Assembly: GCA_965250115.1 (NCBI GenBank)
Contig: CBDFNJ010000001.1
Span: forward strand, 62,001-126,000
Source of the DNA: CBDFHB01 sp965250115
GTDB taxonomy: Bacteria > Acidobacteriota > Vicinamibacteria > Marinacidobacterales > SMYC01
Direction: 5' to 3'
DNA length: 64,000 bases
The notes beneath the pieces are model-generated. The model saw only the letters and a list, made by a program, of their open reading frames with translations, was not told the origin of the DNA and did not search any database. Below, piece by piece: positions 17,114 to 26,246 of the stretch (the first letter of the stretch is position 1; each line of letters begins with the position of its first letter). Position numbers and translations under genes: made by a program.

Positions 17114-19228
17114 TTACTGAGAATCGAGGCCTCTTCTCTTCAGCAAAGGCTCAATGCTAGGCTCAGCACCCCTGAAGCGTTTATAGAGGGTCATCGGATC
17201 TTCCGTGCCGCCTCTTTCGAGAATATTCTGCCTGAATGACTGTGCCGTTGCTTGGTCAAAGATGCCTCTTTCTTCGAATACTTCGAAGGCGTGGGCATCG
17301 AGAACCTCGGTCCATATGTAGCTGTAAAATTCCGAGGAGTGTCCGTGGTTGAAGATATGTTCGAAATGGGTACTTCTGTACCTGACTCCAATCTCCGGAA
17401 TAAGACCGATCTTGTTGAGTGACTCGATCTCAAACTTCTCTACATCCAGTTCTTGGGGTTCGGTGAGTGTGTGCAAGTCGAGGTCCAGGAAAACAGCCGA
17501 CAGGTATCCAACCGTCGCAGAGCCCTGGTTGAAGTGAGTTGCTTTTTCTAATTTATCAATCAGTTCCCGAGGAATAACTTCACCAGTTTCATAGTGTTTT
17601 GCGTAGATCTCGAGGACTTCCGGTTCGAAGGCCCAGTTCTCCATCATCTGCGAAAGGAACTCCGCGAAATCTCCCGCTACCGCAGTTCCCGAGAATCTCG
17701 AATACGTAGAGTTGGAAAGCAACCCGTGAAGTGCATGCCCCAATTCGTGAAACAAACTCGATACTCCTCCGGAGCTGATGAGTGCCGGCATGTCACTGGT
17801 TGGCTGCGACAGGTTTAAGACATTCAATACAACCGGCAGAACATCCTTGCCGCCCCGCCTTGATTGTTTTCTGAAGCTCGTCATCCAGCCCCCGCCTTTT
17901 TTGCTGGCTCTTGGGAAATAGTCCGTATAAAAGACACCGAGAGGCGAGCCGTCGGCTTCGGTGACCTCGAACACCCTCGCATCCTCGTGATAGCGGGGAA
18001 TGTCGGTTCTTTCGACGAACTGAATGCCGTAGAGTCTGTTCGCGACCGCAAAAGCGCCGTCTACGACATTTTCCAACTTGAAGTAGCGCCTCAATACCTC
18101 CTCATCCAGGTCGTATTTGGCTTTTTTTTGCTTTTCTGCGTAGTACCTCCAGTCCCAGGGTTGCAGCCTGAAAGACTCGCCTTCTTCTTCGATCATCTCC
18201 TGAAGCTCGGTGGCCTCTTTTTTGGCCAACTTCAAAGCCGGTTGCCAGAGCTGGTCGAGAAACTCGTAAACAGTCTCCGGGTTTTTGACCATATTGTTTT
18301 CGAGCACGAAATGAGCATGGGTCTTGTAGCCGGAGAGATTTGCCCGTTCCGCGCGAAGAGATGCTATTCGAGACACGACAGCTTTGTTGTCCAGATCATC
18401 GTTGTTATTGCAGCGGTTGATGTAAGCGTTCAAGAATTTTTCCCTGAGGGGACGTTTTTCGGAATAACGGAGGAAACGAAACACATCATTTCGAGTGAAT
18501 ACCCACTTCCCTTCGTGTCCCCGTTCTCTTGCAACTTCCGCGGCTCTGTCGATAACCACTTCCGGCAGGCCGGCGAGATCTTCTTCCTCTTCGATGACGA
18601 GTTCGAGCCGATTGTTTGCTTTCAAGACATTATCGCCAAACTCGAGTATGAGGAGGGACAGCTCCTGGTTGATGTCACTCATCCGGGCTTTCTTTTCCGC
18701 GTCGAGTTTTGCGCCGCCCCTCACAAAATCTTTGTAGTATTTCTCCAGGAGCGCGTTTTGCTCCAGCGTCAAACTCAATTCATCTCTCTGGCCATAAACC
18801 GTTTCGATTCTCTCGAATAGTTTTTCATTCAACGTGATATCGCTCCTGTGCTTGGATGTTAGGGGAGCGACTTGTTTTGCTATTGCCTGCCTATTGTCAT
18901 TCGCGATGGTCGAGTTGAGAACCTGAAGGACGCTGCCGACGGTTTCCAGCAAAACCCCGCTATGCTCCAAGGCTTCGATTGTGTTTTCGAAAGTCGGAGC
19001 CTCGAGGGTGTTGACAATCGCTTCGATTTCCTTTTCCTGCTCTTGAATGGCTCGTTGAAAAGCCGGCAGATAATGTTCGTCCTCTATTTTGTCGAAGGGC
19101 GGTACATTAAAAGGAGTATCGAACTCTGAAAAAAACGGATTCGACTCGGTTTCTTTTTGGCCGGTGTGATTCGTGCAGGATAAAAGCATCAAAGTCAGAA
19201 AAACGGAAAAAGTAAGTGCTTTCTTCAT
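17114..19228 (-). CDS. M3 family zinc peptidase (Dcp/oligopeptidase-like) lipoprotein
   Basis: 704 residues. The N-terminus is a lipoprotein signal (LTLMLLSCTN). The catalytic zinc motif is HELGHALHG, in the SLFHELGHALHGLLSN context typical of peptidyl-dipeptidase Dcp and oligopeptidase A. FENTIEALEHSG near the N-terminus is a further family mark. Length matches the family. The gene is visibly AT-richer than the adjacent YjiH-type gene, so it may be a transfer, possibly from a Bacteroidota-like donor. It starts 4 bp after the stop of the YjiH-type gene, implying co-transcription. It should trim oligopeptides at the cell envelope. Confidence 0.93.
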   Translation of the reverse strand: MKKALTFSVFLTLMLLSCTNHTGQKETESNPFFSEFDTPFNVPPFDKIEDEHYLPAFQRAIQEQEKEIEAIVNTLEAPTFENTIEALEHSGVLLETVGSVLQVLNSTIANDNRQAIAKQVAPLTSKHRSDITLNEKLFERIETVYGQRDELSLTLEQNALLEKYYKDFVRGGAKLDAEKKARMSDINQELSLLILEFGDNVLKANNRLELVIEEEEDLAGLPEVVIDRAAEVARERGHEGKWVFTRNDVFRFLRYSEKRPLREKFLNAYINRCNNNDDLDNKAVVSRIASLRAERANLSGYKTHAHFVLENNMVKNPETVYEFLDQLWQPALKLAKKEATELQEMIEEEGESFRLQPWDWRYYAEKQKKAKYDLDEEVLRRYFKLENVVDGAFAVANRLYGIQFVERTDIPRYHEDARVFEVTEADGSPLGVFYTDYFPRASKKGGGWMTSFRKQSRRGGKDVLPVVLNVLNLSQPTSDMPALISSGGVSSLFHELGHALHGLLSNSTYSRFSGTAVAGDFAEFLSQMMENWAFEPEVLEIYAKHYETGEVIPRELIDKLEKATHFNQGSATVGYLSAVFLDLDLHTLTEPQELDVEKFEIESLNKIGLIPEIGVRYRSTHFEHIFNHGHSSEFYSYIWTEVLDAHAFEVFEERGIFDQATAQSFRQNILERGGTEDPMTLYKRFRGAEPSIEPLLKRRGLDSQ

Positions 19229-19232
19229 GGGT

Positions 19233-20564
19233 CTACTCCGTTAGAAGGCCCGCCCAACCGAGCAGAGCGGTGACCGCCGCGAGCACGGGAATGAGCACGG
19301 CGGTTCGCATGAGGAACAGGGCGAGGAGCTCGCGGGCACGGACGGGGACCGCGCGAAACATGTCGATCATCATGGGTGCCACCGCGGAGAAGAAGATGAG
19401 CTGGGAGATGGAGAGCACGGCAATGAAGAAACGAGCCGGCATCGCGGCCTCTCGAGTCAGTAGAGCGGGGATGTACATTTCCGTCACTCCGACGAGGACG
19501 GCGGGAGCGAGGATCTCGGAATCGGGGAGGCCGAGTACATCCAGCAAGGGCACGAGCGGTTGCCCCAGGATGGTGAAGATCGGCGTCTCCAGGGCGAGTA
19601 GGAGTGCCGCCGTGCCGACAGCGAGGATGCTTCCCAGGATGGTCGAAGCGAGTACGAGCCCGTCCGTGAACCCCTCGCGTAACATCCCGCGAAGGCCAGG
19701 CGCCTGGTTCGCCTGACGGATGGCGGCCTCCCAGGCCGTCCTCAGTAGTCCCCCTCCGTCCCCTCGCGCGGTTGGCTCGGGTCGCGGGGGGGCCAGGTAT
19801 TCCTCGGACTTTCCGGCGATGGGCCAAGTCCGTGCAAGAATCGCGGTCAGCAGGTAGACGGCAAGGAAATAGGTGAGGAAGATGAGTGGGAAGAGGTGGA
19901 GAATTTCCAGGGTCTGAGCAACCACGGCGACGAAACCGATGCTCACCGTGGAAAAACAGGTCACGATGGTATAGGCCTCGCGGCGACTGTAGTAACCATC
20001 CCCCGTGAGCTTTCGGGTCAAATAGAGGCCTACCGAGTAGCTACCGACCCAGGAGGTGAGGCTATCCAGAGCCGACCGGCCGGGTAGGCGGAAGAGCGGC
20101 CGCATCACGGGGCGCATGAGGGTGCCGATGAACTCGAGAAGGCCGTAGCGGACGAGCAGTACAAGGAGGGTCGCCCCGAGAGGGACGATGACCGCGACGG
20201 AGAGGGCCAGGATGTTCCACATGAGATTGGCCACACCATCCTGAAGAAGGATCTGGGGGCCGATGCAGAAGCAGTAGACGACGGCAAGCGCAAGGCCGAC
20301 GAGGCGAAGGAGGACCAAGGGCGTCGAAGTCCGGAAGCCCTCGAGGAGCTTCGGTATCGTGGGACGCCAGCGGACCGCCACCGATGCCGCGGCACCGACA
20401 ACGATGAGGGCCAAGCAGTAGGCAGCCACTGCGTTTGGCACTTCACGTATGAGCCACCGAACCGCCAAATCGAACGGAACCGTGACGCGCCCTTGAACCG
20501 GCACGGGGAGCGCAAAAAAGGCGAGGCCCAGCGCTGAGGGGAGGAGAAAACGGACGGCGCTCAT
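19233..20564 (-). CDS. YjiH-family (Gate domain) membrane protein
   Basis: About 443 residues with roughly ten membrane helices. The SWVGSYSVGLYLTRKL and YTIVTCFSTVSIGFVAVVAQ segments match the nucleoside-recognition Gate domain of YjiH-family proteins, putative transporters of unknown substrate. ATG 20564 is preceded by GAGGA; a GTG at 20582 is possible. The gene lies between GH43 and the M3 peptidase with 22-bp and 4-bp gaps, so it belongs to one transcription unit. High GC, in contrast with both neighbours. Confidence 0.82.
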   Translation of the reverse strand: MSAVRFLLPSALGLAFFALPVPVQGRVTVPFDLAVRWLIREVPNAVAAYCLALIVVGAAASVAVRWRPTIPKLLEGFRTSTPLVLLRLVGLALAVVYCFCIGPQILLQDGVANLMWNILALSVAVIVPLGATLLVLLVRYGLLEFIGTLMRPVMRPLFRLPGRSALDSLTSWVGSYSVGLYLTRKLTGDGYYSRREAYTIVTCFSTVSIGFVAVVAQTLEILHLFPLIFLTYFLAVYLLTAILARTWPIAGKSEEYLAPPRPEPTARGDGGGLLRTAWEAAIRQANQAPGLRGMLREGFTDGLVLASTILGSILAVGTAALLLALETPIFTILGQPLVPLLDVLGLPDSEILAPAVLVGVTEMYIPALLTREAAMPARFFIAVLSISQLIFFSAVAPMMIDMFRAVPVRARELLALFLMRTAVLIPVLAAVTALLGWAGLLTE

Positions 20565-20586
20565 GAATCCTCGGGGTCCCACAGAG

Positions 20587-22833
20587 CTACTCCAGCCCGA
20601 TGTATTTGAATTGGCTGAAAGAGGCCCTTTTTACTTTTCTGGTAGAGCGGTCGTGTGCTCGAGCCGCAAAGAGTCGGATCGTGTGATTGCTGGATCTGAT
20701 ACCGTTCTGAAACGTCGTCCAATGTTCTCCATCATCACTAGAATAGAAGGAGAGGTCCCCGCGGTAGTTTCTTATTTTCAAGTAAACACTACCTTTGGTC
20801 TTTACCGGCACATCGTTGCTGCGACCGCCCCAGGATGCGGAGCGCATGGCATGATAGACGGAGGACACGTCCCCTTTGGTGTAGCTTACTATTTTTCCGT
20901 CCGTCTTGAGTCCCTCATGGTTGCCGAATGTCAAACCTGCCAAGACCCCTTCCGGGCATTCGATCTTTATCGTCGCTTCGAAACTCTTGTTGGTAGCCAC
21001 AACTGATATAGAGCTCGCATTCTTGCTGTTCTCTCCTCTGGCTTCCAGCAAAAGTTTATCGTTGCGGACTTGAACTCGTTCTTCTTCACTTGGGTTTATT
21101 ACCCATTGAATGCCCAGTTCATCTGACGAGAAGTCATCCGATATCCGCATGCCGTGGCCGTGACCTACATTGTCACCTTTCGGCATCGGGGCGGCGTCCC
21201 GCGACTCCAGGCCGATGTATTTGAATTGGCTGAAAGAGGCCCTTTTTACTTTTCTGGTAGAGCGGTCGTCTCCTCGAGCCGCAAAGAGTAGGATCGTGTG
21301 GTTGCCGGATCGGACGCCGTTCTGAAACGTCGTCCAATGTTCTCCATCATCACTGGAGTAGAAGGAGAGGTCCCCGCGGTCGTTTCTTATTTTCAAATAA
21401 ACGCTACCTTGGGTCTTTAACGGCACATCGGTGCTGCGACCGCCCCAGGCTACGGAGCGCATGGCATAAGAGGCGGAGGACATGTCCCCTTTGGTGTAGC
21501 CTACTATTTTTCCGTCCGTCTTGAGTCCTTCATGGTTGCCAAATGTCAAACCTGCCAAGACTCCTTCCGGGCATTCGATCTTTACCGTCGCCTCGAAACT
21601 CTCGTTGGTAGCCACGACGGATACAGAGCTCGCATTCTTGCTGCTCTCTCCTCTGGCTTCCAGCAAGAGTTTACCGTTGCGGACTAGAACTCGTTCTTTC
21701 TCGCTTGGTTTGTATACCCATTGAATGCCCAGCTCATCTGACGAGAAGTCATCCGATATCGGCATACCGTGCCCGACGTTCTCTCCTTTGGGCATCGGGA
21801 TGGTATCCCAGGATTTCAACCCGTCTTTGATCACCGGCCATCCATCCGAAGTCCACGCAACAGGCATCAACAACGTTTGCCTGCCCAGGCCGCCGCCATC
21901 GCCATTCGTGGCATGATAAACGGTCCACCAGGATCCGCCTGGTCCCTCGAAGACGGTTGCATGACCCTGGCGCCACCACTTTTCTGAGTGGGAATAGGTA
22001 TGAACCAAGGGATTATGGGGTGAATCCGTCCATGGCCCTGTCGGCGACGCGGACCGAGCGACGACCGCCATGTGAGCCGTTGACGGTCCACCCGTTCCGC
22101 CCATTGCAGTTACCAAATAGTAAAAGCCGCTCTTGAAAAATAGTTTGGGACTCTCCAAACCCTTGGCTTCCACGATCCAATCTTTGGGATATTCCCAGCC
22201 GTCGTATACCAGTTCCGGAGGAGCCGTGACTCTCAACCCATCGTCGGAAAGCGGCATCACGAAGCCAACGTCGGTATGAAGATACTTCTTACCTTCTGGG
22301 GTTTGAATGAGTCCGGGGTCATTGCCAACGTAGAGATCAGCCTCGATAGGGTCTCTATCGACTCTGATGGGCTCGCTCCATGGTCCTTCCGGCTTTTCGG
22401 AGGTGGTTACGAAATTAGCCCTATTAGGTGGGAAACGCTCCTTTGCTTTGCCCGGCCAGGAACCAGCCGGCATATAAATATGAAACTTTCCGTCGAAGTA
22501 CTGTAAGTCAATGGCCAAAATACCATCCAGGTCGTCAAAAGTATGCCTGACGATGGGTCTCCAGTTGACCAGATCACGGGAATGCCACATCATGATGCCA
22601 ATTCGGCGGGTAAAGGCCATGTAATAGTCTTCCCCGACTCTGACGATGGTCGGGTCGGCGTAGTCACCCGCCATGATGGGGTTTTGGTAAAATCCATTGC
22701 CGAGATCTGCAATGGGCTGATTTTCTGCCTTGACCCGTTGAGCTCGCTTCTTTGCTTCTTCCGCAAGTGTTTGAGAATTCAAACTCCCAACCAAGATAAG
22801 TATGGATAGGGTTGAAACAACGACATTCTTCAT
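20587..22833 (-). CDS. GH43-family glycosidase with two tandem C-terminal domains
   Basis: 748 residues. ATG 22833 has GGAG seven bases upstream and begins a clear signal peptide (KNVVVSTLSILILVGSLNSQTLAEE); the frame stays open for 100 codons further upstream, but that part is non-coding. The five-bladed GH43 domain (about 40-350) has Asp60 in GDYADPTIV as general base and a candidate general acid Glu in GLESPKLF. Two copies of a beta-sandwich domain of about 200 residues follow, each opening with ISDDFSSDELGIQW and ending in SFSQFKYIGLE, like the GH43 C-terminal concanavalin-like module. Likely activity is on arabinose- or xylose-containing polymers. Moderately AT-rich. Confidence 0.9.
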   Translation of the reverse strand: MKNVVVSTLSILILVGSLNSQTLAEEAKKRAQRVKAENQPIADLGNGFYQNPIMAGDYADPTIVRVGEDYYMAFTRRIGIMMWHSRDLVNWRPIVRHTFDDLDGILAIDLQYFDGKFHIYMPAGSWPGKAKERFPPNRANFVTTSEKPEGPWSEPIRVDRDPIEADLYVGNDPGLIQTPEGKKYLHTDVGFVMPLSDDGLRVTAPPELVYDGWEYPKDWIVEAKGLESPKLFFKSGFYYLVTAMGGTGGPSTAHMAVVARSASPTGPWTDSPHNPLVHTYSHSEKWWRQGHATVFEGPGGSWWTVYHATNGDGGGLGRQTLLMPVAWTSDGWPVIKDGLKSWDTIPMPKGENVGHGMPISDDFSSDELGIQWVYKPSEKERVLVRNGKLLLEARGESSKNASSVSVVATNESFEATVKIECPEGVLAGLTFGNHEGLKTDGKIVGYTKGDMSSASYAMRSVAWGGRSTDVPLKTQGSVYLKIRNDRGDLSFYSSDDGEHWTTFQNGVRSGNHTILLFAARGDDRSTRKVKRASFSQFKYIGLESRDAAPMPKGDNVGHGHGMRISDDFSSDELGIQWVINPSEEERVQVRNDKLLLEARGENSKNASSISVVATNKSFEATIKIECPEGVLAGLTFGNHEGLKTDGKIVSYTKGDVSSVYHAMRSASWGGRSNDVPVKTKGSVYLKIRNYRGDLSFYSSDDGEHWTTFQNGIRSSNHTIRLFAARAHDRSTRKVKRASFSQFKYIGLE
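20590..21800. repeat. Direct repeat of about 600 bp inside the GH43 gene
   Basis: Unit A runs about 20590-21190 and unit B about 21205-21800, offset by 610-615 bp. Long stretches are identical at DNA level (for example the block covering FSQFKYIGLE and SFYSSDDGEHWTTFQNG). Both encode one complete beta-sandwich domain. The high DNA similarity points to a recent intragenic duplication. Confidence 0.9.
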
Positions 22834-22946
22834 TTTCGTGCTCCATCGCGGGCGAAAGACGCCTGACATTCGTGGCCGCTGGATTCCGATCGTTTTTAGT
22901 TTCGCAAGGGACTCGGTTCGAAATTTTCTTGATGCGCCGGTCGCGG

Positions 22947-23150
22947 TCACGGCCGCTTCAGCAATTCCTCCAGCTCGTAAACCTCTCCGTTCTTGATCAC
23001 CGTCCGGACTCGCCGGGCGTTCCGGATATCCTCGAGGGGGTTGGCAGACGACGGCGCCGAGATCAAAAGAGCGGGTAAGTGAACGCCGATTTGCCTCGTG
23101 CATCGGATCCTTCCCCTCGGAGACCGCCGTCACCTATGAGACGTGCGAGT
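22947..23150 (-). pseudogene. Amidohydrolase C-terminal remnant
   Basis: Just upstream of the GH43 start, the minus strand encodes ANPLEDIRNARRVRTVIKNG then EVYELEELLKRP and a stop. This is the usual C-terminal end of metal-dependent amidohydrolases of the imidazolonepropionase/TolB-linked type. Upstream the match continues only in another frame (SEGKD), so the gene is reduced to its tail. No start or metal-binding motifs remain. It suggests an intact amidohydrolase once preceded GH43. Confidence 0.6.
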
Positions 23151-23385
23151 TCGAAATCGGGAATGTTAGTCGGATTGCACTCCGACAGGCAAGTCGACCG
23201 AACGCTGACGGCCAAGGTATCCGCATGGGCAACCTCCTTTCTACCGTCTCTGCCGGTGTGGGTATCTCGGCGCGGCGTCGGAGGGTTTCGTCTTGCCTAG
23301 CGCGGGCAACGTCGAGGAAGTGTGGTCGTCTCAAAGAATCCATCGTGGTATAGTGCCGCCTCGTATTCCGCCTGGAGGTATTTCG
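23151..23385. other. Intergenic, no gene seen
   Basis: Between the amidohydrolase remnant and the S10 gene I see no coding pattern on either strand. It must hold the promoter of the S10 gene, but no convincing -35/-10 pair stands out; TATAGT at 23349 lacks a matching -35. Confidence 0.5.
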
Positions 23386-24948
23386 ATGCACCGACGAAGG
23401 TTTGACGCTCTGGTGCCCCTGGCAATCGTCTCATTTCTCTGGGCGGTGACGCTCGCACCGGCGCGAGCACAGCAGCCGTCACCCGACGCTACGACGAGCG
23501 AGTCCTCGGAAGCGGCAGTCGTCGCGAAGGACAAGCTCTCCACCACGTCCCACAGCGTTCGTATCGACGGCACCGTGGTTCCCTACACGGCGACGGCAGG
23601 CACGCTCGTTCTGCGCCACGCGGACGGCGAGCCGAGAGCAGACGTCTTCTTCACCGCCTACGTTCGCGATGGCCAGACGGACCGGGGCTCCCGGCCGATC
23701 ACCTTCTTTTACAACGGCGGCCCTGGCTCGGCCAGCATCTGGCTTCACATGGGGGCGCTCGGGCCACGGCGAGTGCCTATGGCGAGCGAAGGTTTCCAGC
23801 CGGCGCCGCCGTACCGTCTGGTTGACAACGAGGACTCGCTGCTCGATGTCACGGATCTGGTGGCGATTGACCCGGTCGCGAGCGGCTTCACCCGGGCGGC
23901 CGAAGGCGAGGATTTAAAACAATTCTACGGCGTCACCCAGGACATTGAGTTCTTCTCCGAGTTCATACAGCTTTACATCACCCGGTTCGACCGCTGGACG
24001 TCACCGAAGTATCTTCTTGGTGAGAGCTACGGAACGGTGCGATCCGCAGGGGTCGCCGCCGATCTGCAACAGCGCCTAAAAATCGAGCTCAATGGCATCG
24101 TCCTGGTGTCCTCGGTCCTCGACTTCATGACGCTTAGGGAAGCACCCGCCAATGACATGCATTACGTCTTCTTCCTCCCCACCTATACAGCGACGGCCTG
24201 GTATCACAAGAGGCTGCCGGCAGACCTCCAGGGCGACTTCGAAGAAACTATTGCGAAAGCCCGTGATTTCGCATTCGGCGAATACCTGCTCGCGCTTACC
24301 AAGGGGAATCGGCTGAGCCGCGAGGAGAACGAGGCCATGGCGGAGAAGGTGGCGCGGTTCACCGGCCTGTCGGCCGAGTACGTCGGCCGGGCTAACCTGA
24401 GGGTCAACGCTCGACGGTTCCGCAAAGAGCTACTGCGCGATCGACGCTTGATGGTCGGGCGTCTCGACAGCCGGTTCACTGGCATCGACGCCGACGCGGC
24501 CGGCGAGGAGCAAGAGTTCGACCCCTCCGACACAGCAGTGGGTGGCGCCTTCACCGCGATGTTCAACGACTACGTGCGACGCGAGCTAAAGTGGGAGACG
24601 GACCTTCAATACCGCTCGTATGACTTCGGGCACGGTTGGGAATACCCTCAGGGCCGCTACCTCAATCTTACCGATTCCCTCCGCTATGTGATGGCGCGTA
24701 ATCCCTTCCTGCGCGTCTTCGTCGCGAACGGCTACTACGATGTGGCAACGGTATTTGCCGCCACGGAGTGGACGTTCGATCACCTTGGGTTTGAGCCAAC
24801 GTTCCGCGAGCGGGTGAGCATGGGCTATTACCAGGCCGGGCACATGATGTACATACGTCCGGACGTTCTTCGGCAGTTCAAGCGCGATGTGGCTGCGTTT
24901 ATCCAAGCCTCAAACGGCTCGGCGATCGAGCCGACGGAGGAGCCCTAG
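23386..24948 (+). CDS. S10 family serine carboxypeptidase, exported
   Basis: 520 residues. ATG 23386 follows GGAGGTATTTCG; the upstream in-frame start at 23293 lacks a site. A signal peptide runs to RAQQPS. The peptidase S10 alpha/beta-hydrolase marks are present: FFYNGGPGSAS, nucleophile Ser214 in GESYGT, Asp452 in GYYDVAT and His486 in AGHMMY. Carboxypeptidases of this family remove C-terminal residues and usually act outside the cytoplasm at low pH. The next gene, 61 bp downstream on the same strand, is a Tat-exported PLP enzyme; the pair may be co-transcribed. Confidence 0.92.
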   Translation: MHRRRFDALVPLAIVSFLWAVTLAPARAQQPSPDATTSESSEAAVVAKDKLSTTSHSVRIDGTVVPYTATAGTLVLRHADGEPRADVFFTAYVRDGQTDRGSRPITFFYNGGPGSASIWLHMGALGPRRVPMASEGFQPAPPYRLVDNEDSLLDVTDLVAIDPVASGFTRAAEGEDLKQFYGVTQDIEFFSEFIQLYITRFDRWTSPKYLLGESYGTVRSAGVAADLQQRLKIELNGIVLVSSVLDFMTLREAPANDMHYVFFLPTYTATAWYHKRLPADLQGDFEETIAKARDFAFGEYLLALTKGNRLSREENEAMAEKVARFTGLSAEYVGRANLRVNARRFRKELLRDRRLMVGRLDSRFTGIDADAAGEEQEFDPSDTAVGGAFTAMFNDYVRRELKWETDLQYRSYDFGHGWEYPQGRYLNLTDSLRYVMARNPFLRVFVANGYYDVATVFAATEWTFDHLGFEPTFRERVSMGYYQAGHMMYIRPDVLRQFKRDVAAFIQASNGSAIEPTEEP

Positions 24949-25009
24949 CATCGCTGCCCTTCCGGCGCCCGATCCGGCGCCGCGGATTTGTGGATAAGGA
25001 GAGATTCCC

Positions 25010-26227
25010 ATGAGCTTACCGGACCGCCGTAGCTTCCTCAGGACGACCGCTGCCGGGCTGGCCGCGCTCCCGACCGTAGGCGGAATGGCGGCCGCGGCCC
25101 CCGCCGAGGATCCGCTCGGGGTGCGCGCCGACTTTCCCGTCACCCGGAACAACACGTTTCTCAATACGGCCTGGATTGGCCCGATGTCGACGGTGGTGAG
25201 AGACGCCGCCGTCGACTACGCCGAAGAAAAGTTGCTGTGGGCGGATAGCCGTCGCCGATTGGAGAAGAAAGAGATGGCGCGCGCCAGCTTCGCTGAGCTC
25301 TTCGGCGCCAAGCCGGAGGAGGTGGCTTTTCTCTACTCGACGAGCGACGGAGAGAATGTCATCACCCACGGCCTCGATCTTCAAGCCGGCGACAACGTCG
25401 TTGTGGACGAGCTCCACTTTTCTACAACCTTCGTCCTCTACCGGCAGCTCGAAAAGGAAAAGGGCATCGAGCTCCGCATCGTTCCGCAGAAGGAGGGCCG
25501 GACGCGGATCGAAGATTTCGAAGCGCGCATCGACGAGAGGACCCGGCTCGTTTCCGTGGCATGGGTGTCGAACCGCAACGGCTATCGACAGGATCTCCGC
25601 GCCCTGGCAGAACTCGCTCACGCCAAAGGTACCCTCCTTTACACGGACGCCGTCCAGGCCCTCGGCCACTTCCCCACCAACCTCACCGAGCAGGGCGTGG
25701 ACTTTCTCACCACCGGGGCCTTCAAGTGGCTTTTCGCAAACTTCGGCGTGGCACCGCTCTTCATCCGCGAGGGGCACCTCGATCGCATTCGGCCCGACCG
25801 CTACGGCCACTCCCAGGTCGAGGAGTCGCTCCCCGATCACCATTTCCGCCTGCGGACCTCGGCGCAGAAGTACGAGTACGCCTCGCTCGCCTACGGCGCG
25901 GTCGCCCAGCTCGACGCCGCCCTCGGCTACTTGAAGAAGGTCGGTCTTTCCAGAATCGAAGAGCACACCGTGGCGCTGGCCCGAGAGCTCCGGGAGGGCC
26001 TCACCAGGTTGGGACTCGAGATCTGGACGCCCAAAAGCAACCGGTCATCCATCATGAGCTTCGTTCATGGAAAAGACCCCGAGCCTCTGAGGCGTCTTCT
26101 GAAGGAAGAGGCCATCGTGGTCACCTTCCGAGAGAAGAATGCTTCCGTGATACGTGTGAGCCTCTCCATGTTCAACAACGCCGGCGACATCCAGCGATTG
26201 CTGAAGGTGCTCGAAAACGCCGTTTGA
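25010..26227 (+). CDS. Tat-exported class V aminotransferase-fold (cysteine-desulfurase-like) enzyme
   Basis: 405 residues starting with a twin-arginine signal (DRRSFLRTTAAGLAALP). The body is class V aminotransferase/NifS-like: LNTAWIGP N-terminal motif, TDAVQALGHFPTN binding the PLP ring, and Lys239 in TTGAFKWLFA as Schiff-base residue. There is no active-site Cys loop typical of sulfurtransfer enzymes, so a lyase, epimerase or isopenicillin-N-epimerase-like role is more likely than desulfuration. AAGGAGAG precedes the ATG. It is immediately followed (about 20 bp) by the second ISL3-derived element. Substrate unknown. Confidence 0.88.
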   Translation: MSLPDRRSFLRTTAAGLAALPTVGGMAAAAPAEDPLGVRADFPVTRNNTFLNTAWIGPMSTVVRDAAVDYAEEKLLWADSRRRLEKKEMARASFAELFGAKPEEVAFLYSTSDGENVITHGLDLQAGDNVVVDELHFSTTFVLYRQLEKEKGIELRIVPQKEGRTRIEDFEARIDERTRLVSVAWVSNRNGYRQDLRALAELAHAKGTLLYTDAVQALGHFPTNLTEQGVDFLTTGAFKWLFANFGVAPLFIREGHLDRIRPDRYGHSQVEESLPDHHFRLRTSAQKYEYASLAYGAVAQLDAALGYLKKVGLSRIEEHTVALARELREGLTRLGLEIWTPKSNRSSIMSFVHGKDPEPLRRLLKEEAIVVTFREKNASVIRVSLSMFNNAGDIQRLLKVLENAV

Positions 26228-26246
26228 CTGCTGCCTCTACTTTTCG

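Noticed and set aside
22834..23133. 100-codon N-terminal extension of the GH43 gene
   Set aside because: The signal peptide starts at ATG 22833. The extension reads through the amidohydrolase remnant in a wrong frame.
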